Shown piece after piece: positions 17,743 to 25,134 of a DNA stretch of 25,134 nt (positions within the stretch are counted from its first letter, which is position 1; each line of letters opens with the position of its first letter). The notes beneath the pieces were generated by a model. That model did no database searches, was not told the origin of the DNA, and saw only the letters and a list, made by a program, of their open reading frames with translations. This DNA is from Nemertoderma westbladi (taxonomy: Eukaryota; Xenacoelomorpha; Nemertodermatida; Nemertodermatidae): contig JAUCBJ010007970.1 in the NCBI GenBank assembly GCA_032718475.1, positions 1 to 25,134 on the forward strand, given 5' to 3'. Both the position numbers and the translations under genes were made by a program.

Positions 17743-18081
17743 TCAAGGCTGGGGAAACGTTGTTGGGCGACAAGTACGCGTAAAAACGTGCCTGACTCCA
17801 GTGAGGCCGCGGATATGAATCAGCCGAGTTGAATTGAGCTCAGGATCCGGTACTGAGCCTTCGTTATCGTAGGTTATAACGCCGTAACTGTGGATAGCAT
17901 TGACTGTATGTAACCATTCAGAATTAGCCACTTCGGTGGTCAGTTCTACTGGTTTCCATAACATATCCATCGAACTGGGTTCTCCACGCGCTATTCTTAT
18001 AGATTCATAACTAGGCATTTCACTTGTATTCGCATTTGGGTCGACATATCTCAAATCATCTTCAATGAAGGCTACATCCAA
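17743..18081 (-). pseudogene. Unidentified protein remnant, upstream part
   Basis: Minus-strand open stretch with MDVAFIEDDLRYVDPNANTS, SYESIRIARGEPSSMDMLW, KPVELTTEVANSEWLHTVN and HIRGLTGVRHVFTRTCRP. Just upstream (minus sense), an ATG-led stretch around 18190-18090 continues coding-like sequence with stops. GC-richer than the flanks. I cannot name the family. Order and spacing suggest the N-terminal part of the same protein as 17452-17662 and 16693-16995. Confidence 0.5.
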
Positions 18082-18254
18082 GTTTCAAGGGACGAGGCGA
18101 CAGTAATCTATAAATGTTTCTCATACTCCGGTTATATTCCACCGAGAGTCGTTGTCACTGTGTATCGAAATTATGTATTGAGTCGTCATTAGAAGTATCC
18201 ACAATTGTTATCAACAATGTATAAATATATTAATAATTCAACAAAAGCAAACCA

Positions 18255-18559
18255 ATGAGTCGATATAATTGTTATAATAACTTGAGTTTGTATAGGGCCG
18301 GCGATGCTGAGCTGCCCTCTATCCCCAGCCCGCGCCACTATATTTACTCCCTAGCCAAGAGATGTGGAAGTACGGGTGGAAGACAAATGGCTAATGCGCA
18401 GGGGAAGCTCGAGACCAGTCTTTCCAAGGGCTGTCCGTCGGGGGTTGTATTGACTGTTATAGTGCGACTGAAATTAGTCTTCAATAGGGTTTCGGTTCGC
18501 TACAGTAAACACACAGAGAATAGCTGTTATTTGTACTATCACACAAACTAACACACCCA
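18255..18559 (+). other. GC-richer stretch, weak RT-like motif; unassigned
   Basis: An open plus-strand frame contains LETSLSKGCPSGVVLTVIV, loosely like the GCPQGGVLSP motif of LINE reverse transcriptases, but no other RT block is present. The minus strand is also partly open. I would not annotate a gene. Confidence 0.2.
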
Positions 18560-19281
18560 ATGTCATAACACGCACAAATGTCCGTTAGAAAACCTGCTAT
18601 TTCCTGAATGTTGATATTTTGAATTTCCATGGATACTCATTAAATAAATTTAAAGGTATTAATTTTAGGAAAAATATACGGTAAAACTCTAGACTTTAAT
18701 AAAAGGGTTGCGCGAGCGACACACCAGCGTCCCAATGTTTTAAATTAGTTACTAATTTATCGAGGATCAACATTCGGTAAATATAGCGGTAGAATAGGGT
18801 ATTACTCATTCACACAGATCTGGGTTTACTGTGATATTATTATGTCTTTGTTGGTTGTAATATTTAATTTATTTACTTGGTTGTGGTGTTTGTCTGTATA
18901 GTATCGGTGTTTACACTAGTGTCATATCAATGTCATGATTAAAGGGTTGGTGGTATTAAATCAGTAATGAATAATAGAAATATAGATTTACGCGATCCAG
19001 TGACTTAAACTAGGTTTACTCATCCCTTGCGAGAGTGCCACTAAGTGGACCGCGACCATTCCCGCAATGCTTATTATTACAGTGACTTGAATGGATTTAT
19101 ATGAATGTGATATTGTATTAACAATATCAAGCTAGATTGGTTCTTGAAGTTTCAAGCTTCACTAATAATTGACATCTCTTACTGTACTCTGGCGATTGAC
19201 AAGAGGCGGGAGTAGTAATTAAGACTCTGCATTCAAGTGTTATTGGGTCGTCATAATACAGCAAGACCAAGGTTTGTTATT
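18560..19281. other. AT-rich stretch, nothing recognised
   Basis: No coding frame, RNA gene or clear repeat. It leads into the hairpin series. Confidence 0.4.
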
Positions 19282-19316
19282 GTCATGCGTCATGTTTAGT
19301 AATGACTTATCAGGAC
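19282..19316. repeat. Hairpin repeat copy 1
   Basis: Lower stem GTCaTG/CAgGAC, single C at 19288, upper stem GTCAT/ATGAC (19289-19293, 19302-19306), 8-nt loop GTTTAGTA, and TTAT (19307-19310) opposite the C. One of four copies with the same layout. Confidence 0.7.
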
Positions 19317-19497
19317 CAGTGTAGTACAAGACAGGGTTATACAGGGGTTATACATAGTACAGGGTTATACAAGAAGTGGCGGGCCGTCTCCAGAATTTAC
19401 CCAGAAAAATTTTGGTTTAACCGAAATAAAGGATATGGATTCCGCATTCAATTGTATTATCACCGTCATCAAACGATTATTAAGGGTTTTGGTTGGC

Positions 19498-19528
19498 TGC
19501 GCGTCATTTTTAATAATGACTTATCGCA
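19498..19528. repeat. Hairpin repeat copy 2
   Basis: Lower stem TGCG/CGCA, single C at 19502, upper stem GTCAT/ATGAC (19503-19507, 19516-19520), 8-nt loop TTTTAATA, and TTAT at 19521-19524. Confidence 0.7.
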
Positions 19529-19552
19529 AAATGTTGTCAAGAGTTGGGCTCA

Positions 19553-19592
19553 GGTTTCATGCGTCGTGTGTATAACGACTTATCATGAAACC
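19553..19592. repeat. Hairpin repeat copy 3 (best paired)
   Basis: Lower stem GGTTTCATG/CATGAAACC (9 bp perfect), single C at 19562, upper stem GTCGT/ACGAC, 7-nt loop GTGTATA, and TTAT at 19580-19583. The G-C replaces the A-T of copies 1 and 2 on both sides of the upper stem. Confidence 0.75.
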
Positions 19593-19642
19593 TCCCACTT
19601 TTCTTAATAGTATTCTAGAATGTTCTAGAACTGAGATCAAGA

Positions 19643-19678
19643 TTTCATGCACCGTGTATAAAACGATTTATCATGAAA
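19643..19678. repeat. Hairpin repeat copy 4
   Basis: Lower stem TTTCATG/CATGAAA, C at 19650, upper stem ACCGT/ACGAT (4 of 5 pairs), loop GTATAAA, and TTAT at 19668-19671. Confidence 0.65.
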
Positions 19679-19861
19679 CATCCCATAGTCCTATTGTTAT
19701 TTGGGACGGAAGCAATGTAAGGATAAATTACGTTAGCTTGTCAAGCTGAATATATGGCATATTTTTAAAAATGTGTGGGGTCAGTGGTTAATGACACAAC
19801 ATAACCCGTTCCCATGCTTGAGTGTGATATGCAGCGCACTCAAATGTTCCAAGGGAGTTAA

Positions 19862-20855
19862 CTATTCCAATAAATAATATGTCAAGTCTGTTGGCTTGAC
19901 TTCTTGCTTGCCGTAGTTGCCAGATTCTTCGCGTGCCATTTTTAGCAGACAGAGGTGGCCTATAGGACGGTTGAGTCTCTGGGGGACGAAGTTTAGCTTG
20001 CCCTTTTCCCTCAGCACTACTAGATCCACTGATCTTACCAGGCCATCCGCGCTGAAGTGTGCTTCTACTATGCGCGCTGTCTGCCATTATTTCCACGGGG
20101 GATCAGGATCCACTACTAATACCCTGTCTCCTATTCTGGCGTTTTCTTTCACGGAAAACCATTTGTTCCTGAGTTGTATGCTGGGAAGATAAAATCGCTC
20201 AAAGTGCTTTGCGAATCGGCTTGACAGCAGTTGGGTCATCTTCCAGGTCTGTCGCAATAACTTGTCACCGTCCTCGGGTGTCGAGTATGGTAACAGTACG
20301 ACAAAGTTTGTGCCAGGAACTATAGTGATCCATGGCCCTGCTAATGAGTGGTGAAAGGCCGTCAGTCAAATCTGGAAAGGAGAGGGTAATGAGGGCTTCA
20401 CTATCTGGGGTGCTCTGTGGGCTCACACTCTCGCGAACATGTAGTGGAGATATGTCGATGTTTTTGAATAGCTTCGATTTGGATGCCTTGTTCTTAGACT
20501 TAGCGATTTCCGCGCCCTTCACTTGCTGCCTTATCTCTGCAGGCGTTAAATTTTGGGGCCAACTATCTCCAGGGCCTTGCAAAAAGGCAGGTCCTTACAA
20601 CCAACACTTAGTATCTATCAGTTCCTGAGGGGTGGCGCCGCGAGAAGCAATGTTGGCTGGATTTAACAATCCAGGGCAGTGTCTCCACTGTATGACGTCA
20701 GTGTCCTTTAGGATCCGCGCTACACGGTTTGTGTAAAAGCTTCTGTGGGATCTAACTGGCCCCTTTTGCTTCGCAATCCAGTTTCCCCCCAGGCGCTGGA
20801 ATACTCTAAAAAGGTTCTCTAACTGTATATATATTCCCCTCGCCCGCAAGGTACC
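19862..20855 (-). pseudogene. BEL/Pao LTR-retrotransposon pol remnant (integrase core missing)
   Basis: The minus strand reads SFYTNRVARILKDTDVIQWR, HCPGLLNPANIASRGATPQE, LIDTKCWL-stop-GPAFLQGPG, the post-RNase H signature of BEL/Pao pol (WRHVPGxxNPADxxSRG...LW..GP.WL). After MDHYSSWHKLCRTVTIL it jumps, with a frame change near 20275, to WKMTQLLSSRFAKHFERFYL, PSIQLRNKW, RIGDRVLVVDPDPPWK-stop-WQTARIVEAHFSADG and LNRPIGHLCLL. That last part is the integrase C-terminal domain; the frame ends at TAG 19862-19864. The zinc-binding and catalytic integrase core that should lie between are absent. In-frame stops at 20595-20597 and 20087-20089 also kill it. Nothing pol-like lies upstream of 20855. Confidence 0.8.
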
Positions 20856-20869
20856 GTTACAGGTGTTTT

Positions 20870-22257
20870 AACGGACATAAAAGTCATTCTGCTATATACG
20901 TGTTTTGGCGGACATGGTAAGGCAAAAAACCTGTAATGCACCAACTACCTTTCACAGCTTAGCCGTGATGATTCATATTACGACATCTAACAGCTGGTTG
21001 CTGACATGGAAACAGCCATTGGATGCATGGTTCTTTGTTTGGCTTGAGCCAATCAGAGCGATTTTTCCTGTCGACGTGTAGCTTTTCGGTCGATCATAAG
21101 GAGAGTGTTCAGTCTTACTGCTTTTACTTGATACTTTGTTGTTATTGCTGTCTAAGCCAGAAACACCGGCTTTTTGGGAAGAACTCTAGTAAACTGCTTA
21201 AATTATCGAAAGTATAAACTGTTACCTACTAACTAATCTCAATAACTCACTAATTAACATGCTCACTTAATTTAATTGCATTAATCATATTGTTTGTACT
21301 GTTATTTTACCGTCAGTTATTAATTGTACCTATTTGTTGATGGAAATATTGCTCTTTGGATAATACGGATAAATCACCCAAATTCCCAATTTTCTTGATA
21401 CACTACAGGTTAGAGAGACCGGCTATACATAACAATTGCGATTTATATTAATGTGGTGTGTATTGAATCCAATGTTATTTAGCAGACCCTACGTGAGTCA
21501 ATTGCTGCTCTCTTTATGTGTGATCAAATATACTGACGGTCGGCAGAATAGTGTGTATGATTGTGATTGGTAACAAAGTATTTCCTAAAGAATACGCTTT
21601 ATACTTCAATCATAAGCAGTATCGTTGCGTTTTAGTATAAGTCTTAGTTCTGTTTAAATAGATAAAGCGCCACGTCCTAAAGGAACTGTTAATATTTCCC
21701 GAAAGCCAATAATATCTGTCAGAGATTAATTATTAACGATCTATCGAATAATACAGTAGGTATACACTGCAACCTTACACTGCAATAATAAAATTTAAGC
21801 ATCCGAATTCAGTCTCCCGGGTGTAGATCCATCGGGTGAATGATCGCGCATGGGCTGACTTCGGCTAATGTTTTGTGTATTAGCATAAAATATTGTCGTA
21901 TGCTAAAGGTGTTTTAATTAACTAAAAGACATATAAATTTTGGCAGGTTAAACTGCTAAAGGTCTTCAAAAGCGCGAACAGTAACAGTTTATAATCTTAT
22001 TGCAGTAGGCAATAAGGTTGCAAAATACCGTAGTGACTGGTAAAACTGAACCGGTACTTTGTAGGTCAGTAGGCCTAACTGTCATCACCGGTACCGGTAC
22101 TGCTGTACAAGTACATTTAGTATTATTCGATTTGATTATTGTATACTGGTAGGTCTTAGTACTTAATCAGGGACTGCAGCCCTGAATTTTTATTGAGATT
22201 TTACCTATTTCTGTCGGTTTTATTTCCTAGTAGGCTAATATTGAGCAGAAGGCGTGT
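20870..22257. other. AT-rich, no gene recognised; two CCAAT boxes
   Basis: TGTTTTAACGGACAT and GTGTTTTGGCGGACAT form a short direct repeat near 20863-20915. GAGCCAATCAGAGCG (21046-21060) is a good NF-Y/CCAAT site, and an inverted ATTGG lies at 21018-21022. They could be part of an old LTR or promoter, but no start site or downstream frame supports this. The rest is AT-rich with nothing I can support. Confidence 0.3.
21046..21060 (+). promoter_or_regulatory. CCAAT-box (NF-Y type) motif
   Basis: GAGCCAATCAGAGCG matches the extended RRCCAATSRG consensus. A second CCAAT in opposite orientation lies about 25 bp to the left. Motif only; promoter activity is an inference. Confidence 0.35.
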
Positions 22258-22259
22258 GA

Positions 22260-22545
22260 CCCTGCTCAGATTGTTCAGATAATTGTAGGCTGAGCTGCTG
22301 TCTGACTGTTGTTGAGTTTGGAGAGATTACGGCGTGTGTAGAGTTTGTCTGATAAAGTGCCGTTAGTAAGTTGGGGCAGCCATATGCGGTAAGGTCAATC
22401 CCCTCTTAAAGAATAAGTCGTACTACCGTGTTAGAACGCATACTAACTAACAGTTTCAGAGTCTGCATATACTGTAGTTTATCTAGGCTTGATCGTAGTC
22501 TGCCAGTGTTTTAGCCTGAGTTTGTTTGTGTGGTCTGTTCAGGTA
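22260..22545 (+). repeat. Tandem duplication, unit 1 (287-bp period)
   Basis: Aligned with unit 2 at an offset of exactly 287 bp. The core 22334-22480 (starts GTGTGTAGAG, ends ACTGTAGTTT, contains GGTCAATCCCCTCTTAAAGA and CATACTAACTAACAG) differs from unit 2 at 6 of 147 positions without indels. The flanking parts of the unit are clearly more diverged. Confidence 0.85.
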
Positions 22546-22850
22546 CCGTAATAGTTATTACTCAAATATTTGTAGGCTGGATTGTTGTCTAGCTATTTTT
22601 AGGTCTGAAGGGATTGCTGCGTGTGTAGAGTTGGTCTGATCAAGTGCCGTTAGTAAGTTGGGGCAGCCATAAGCGGTAAGGTCAATCCCCTCTTAAAGAG
22701 TAAGTCGTACTACCGTGTTAGAACGCATACTAACTAACAGTTTCAGAATCTGCACATACTGTAGTTTGTTTAGGCTTAATAGTAGTCTGCCAGCGTTTGG
22801 TTTGTATTTGTTTGAGTATTCTGTACGGGTAGCGTAATATTTATTATTCA
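22546..22850 (+). repeat. Tandem duplication, unit 2 (287-bp period)
   Basis: Core 22621-22767. The start of a possible third, strongly diverged unit (GTAGCGTAATATTTATTATTCAGAG) follows at about 22830. No open frame is shared by the two cores. Confidence 0.85.
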
Positions 22851-23780
22851 GAGTTTATGCGATTATTCGCAACATTCATGTCCCCAAGTTTATTCCTACA
22901 GTAATTGTGCTTGTTATACATACCGTTATAGTTAAACTAACCCCGGTACTACATCAGGGCTGCTCGGCGTAGGTAAAGACTGGAGATTTTGTGCTTCGGT
23001 CACTCCAGCAGATGCCGTGGTTCTTTTAACTGTTCAAGTATATTTAACTACTGATTATTTGTTATACCGGTACTTGTACCTAATTTAGGGTTTAGTGTAC
23101 AGTGCTTTCCGAAGTAATTAGTGTAGGCAGTATATTTGTGTTGTAAAGTGGTTGATAGGCACATTCGTTAGCTCTATTAGCTTCTGGGTAGGAACAATCC
23201 GTGATACATAACGTAGTACCTATAGCGATACGGTTATAGGTCGTCAGGCGGTGGTATTTTCCTATCTGGACAGTACAGTATATTTACTACTACTTATTAT
23301 TTCAAATACCGTAGTACCCTGTCCGTTGTAATAACCAGAATTCTAACCCTTTGTTAGGCTGGTTTGTAGACTTCCTGTAAAATTACCCTAAAAAATTTCG
23401 TACGTAATATTTTGTTGTGTTTAATTAGAGAATTAATCTCACCCGTATCGTAAGTAATTTGTAGTATTAAGTAACTTAGGTAAATTAGAATTATCAGTTT
23501 TAGTGTCAAATAAATAGCACTTCACTGAGAGGCGTTCAGCTTCTGTGTAGTGACTCCCCCAGAAATAATAACATTTATTTCAAATATTGACAAAAACCCA
23601 TATAACGGGTATATAAATATTATAAATCAAATCAAACGATTTATAAATAGTAGGCCTGTCATACAACAACTAGGTCTCACTACCAGTTGGACTACTGCTT
23701 AAACAACGGTAATAAAGTAAGTTAAAGTAACTAAGTAACCTTAAAATATTCAGAAATTCAATTATTCTAAAAATAATTGA
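22851..23780. other. AT-rich, nothing recognised
   Basis: Several CCGGTAC/TACCGTA strings, but no gene or clear repeat unit. Confidence 0.4.
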
Positions 23781-23783
23781 CAT

Positions 23784-24037
23784 ACCGGTACTTACTATAG
23801 GCTTATTATATTTATTTCTATAAATTTGAGCTGAAATCATACCGGTATTCTGTAATTAATTTTAGTTCATAATTATACTTTATATATATTATAAGTGTAA
23901 GCTGTATACCGGTATCCACGATAGGCCTATTATATATTTATATATTTATATATATATTTGTGCTAAATTTATACACCGGTACTCTGTGGCAAATCTAGTC
24001 TGTAATAATACTTATATATACTATAAGCATACCGGTA
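23784..24037. repeat. Decayed tandem array around ACCGGTA (56-67 bp spacing)
   Basis: ACCGGTA occurs at 23784, 23841, 23908, 23975 and 24031, i.e. at intervals of 57, 67, 67 and 56 bp, with AT-rich similar spacers (TTCTGT/CTCTGT after it, TATATA-rich between). It lies 140-390 bp upstream of the ATG at 24176. Confidence 0.6.
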
Positions 24038-24175
24038 TTCTGATATAATATATATATATCCCGCTATATTAAGTAGCAGTATCGGTAATTAATTATTAGG
24101 CTAGCAGTGATACTGAATTACTAGACTTGCTTTAACTGTATTTATAGCTGTAGGCATTCGACTGTGTAAACAAAC

Positions 24176-25134
24176 ATGTCGGACACAACCCAATCACTGT
24201 CGGATAGTCTTTTGGAAAGTGTTAGAATGACTGTTAGACAGTGTCTTAAAAAGATCAGTGACCCAGATCCCAGTATAGAACATCCTAGATCCAAGTCTAA
24301 GTCACCTCCTGCTGTAAGAAAGGCCATCCCTACCGTAGTAGTGTCAGACCCTAGACTAGTAGAACACCGTAGGTCTATCATCGGCACTCGGGCCCAAGTC
24401 AAGCGGGATCAAGAAGCAGCTATCAAACAGCAGCAACCTCCTAGCCCAGAACCTAGTTCTCAGCGGCCCGATGGCTCCAGTTGTTCGGATACTGCTGAGC
24501 GGAGACCCGAACGCGGAGCGAAGATGGCGGATACGGTTTATGATGAGCGACCAACCTTTGAAGAATCAACCGACGCTGCTTCTCCTCAAGTGGAAAGCGA
24601 AGTGGAAAGCGAAGTGGAAAGCGAATTAACAGCAGCAGAGAAGCCGCAAACTAGAGATGCCATTGACATCTATCTGTCAGACTATCAGCGATTCATAGGA
24701 GACGAAGAGTTGAGGAGACGACTGTCTGGACTTCGCCCTAATAGTGAAGGAACCAAGCTTGTGTTGGACGCACTCGATGCTGAAATGTTAGCTGCAAACC
24801 AAGCTGAATGTGATGAAAAACTCCGCCTCGTTAGAGTCCAAGAAGAACAAATAAAGAAAAGAAGGATAGAGGAACAAAAGGCGGCGGCTATGGCGGCGGC
24901 TATGGCAGATGCAGAAGCAGAAAGTAAAGCAGCAAAGGCGGTGGCAAAGGCAGATGCAGAAGCAGAAAGAAAGGCAGCGGCTGCAGATGCAGAAGCAGAA
25001 AGAAAGGCAGCGGCTGCAGATGCAGAAGCAGAAAGTAAAGCAGCAAAGGCGGTGGCAAAGGCAGAAGCAGAAGCAGAAAGGAGAGCATTTGAGCAGACTG
25101 CTCAACTGGAGTTGGAGAATCTGCAAGAGACACA
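24176..25134 (+). CDS. Unidentified protein, 5' part (open at window end), coiled Ala/Glu/Lys helix
   Basis: ATG at 24176 in good context (A at -3) with an in-frame TAA just upstream (24167-24169); 319 codons remain open to the end of the window. Residues 1-135 are polar and disordered-looking (Ser/Pro/Arg). 139-150 is VESE three times (12-nt repeat). 160-200 holds YLSDYQRFIGDEELRRRLSG, possibly a small helical domain. About 202-319 is a continuous charged helix with KKRRIEEQK and nested repeats of ADAEAERKAAA / ADAEAESKAAKAVAKA. The family is unknown. The N-terminal portion of a retrotransposon gag or a host cytoskeletal-type protein are both possible. Spans of exact nucleotide repeats suggest recent slippage. 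Confidence 0.6.
   Translation, partial: MSDTTQSLSDSLLESVRMTVRQCLKKISDPDPSIEHPRSKSKSPPAVRKAIPTVVVSDPRLVEHRRSIIGTRAQVKRDQEAAIKQQQPPSPEPSSQRPDGSSCSDTAERRPERGAKMADTVYDERPTFEESTDAASPQVESEVESEVESELTAAEKPQTRDAIDIYLSDYQRFIGDEELRRRLSGLRPNSEGTKLVLDALDAEMLAANQAECDEKLRLVRVQEEQIKKRRIEEQKAAAMAAAMADAEAESKAAKAVAKADAEAERKAAAADAEAERKAAAADAEAESKAAKAVAKAEAEAERRAFEQTAQLELENLQET

Noticed and set aside
18400-18470. Reverse transcriptase fragment (GCPSGVVL)
   Set aside because: A single loose motif match with no other RT block; not enough to call.
19553-19592. Iron-responsive element (bulged C under a 5-bp stem)
   Set aside because: The loop lacks CAGUGN, and the bulge faces four bases (TTAT) instead of none.
24788-25133. 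Cysteine/leucine-rich minus-strand frames
   Set aside because: Antisense reading of the GCA/GAA repeat helix of the plus-strand frame; low complexity explains them.
1-25134. CRISPR arrays, operons, Shine-Dalgarno sites
   Set aside because: None seen; splicing signals and retroelements point to an animal nuclear genome.

Overview
This window looks like non-coding and repeat-rich nuclear DNA from an animal, most likely a marine invertebrate. The evidence is split genes with GT-AG introns, non-LTR and BEL/Pao retrotransposons, tRNA-derived SINEs, foldback elements, and a host gene combining a ShK-type six-cysteine domain with an F-type lectin (fucolectin) domain. I see no prokaryotic operon, ribosome binding site or CRISPR array. 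The palindromic octamer TAGGCCTA is strikingly frequent (8 exact copies).

Layout. 1-5160: remnants of a plus-strand LINE (linker near 476-769, reverse transcriptase and C-terminal Cys motif at 3793-5160), separated by about 3 kb of AT-rich sequence with a decayed tandem repeat and a tRNA-like minus-strand sequence. 5188-5488: near-perfect palindromic foldback element. 5942-9864: minus-strand host gene with two exons visible (ShK exon 9721-9864, then F-type lectin exon 5942-6189). The intron between them is filled by a composite foldback element (6549-9613) holding ~0.88 kb inverted arms and a tRNA-SINE. 10450-10602: a small Pol III-type element with A box, B box, T-run and, between the boxes, a complete type I hammerhead ribozyme core. 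10640-15195: plus-strand pseudogene of an rve/DDE integrase-like protein, split by a full-length 3.8 kb LINE on the minus strand (11142-14912) with a 21-bp target-site duplication and an intact 1105-aa ORF. 15200-15985: another LINE reverse transcriptase fragment. 15985-18560: GC-richer block with remnants of an unidentified minus-strand protein, interrupted by a 5'-end-only copy of the same LINE (16996-17451, 7-bp duplication). 19282-19678: four imperfect hairpins with compensatory changes. 19862-20855: minus-strand BEL/Pao pol remnant lacking its integrase core. 21000-24175: AT-rich DNA with two CCAAT boxes, a 287-bp tandem duplication containing a 96%-identical 147-bp island, and a decayed array of ACCGGTA units. 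24176 to the end: 5' part of an open plus-strand reading frame with a long Ala/Glu/Lys helix.

The genes do not form a pathway. The one credible host gene is the ShK/F-type lectin gene, and the open frame at the right edge is a second coding candidate. Most of the rest is a layered record of insertions whose order can be read from target duplications: the LINE landed in the integrase pseudogene, and its 5' fragment landed inside the unidentified gene. The most interesting items are the hammerhead ribozyme inside a Pol III unit and the covarying hairpin series.
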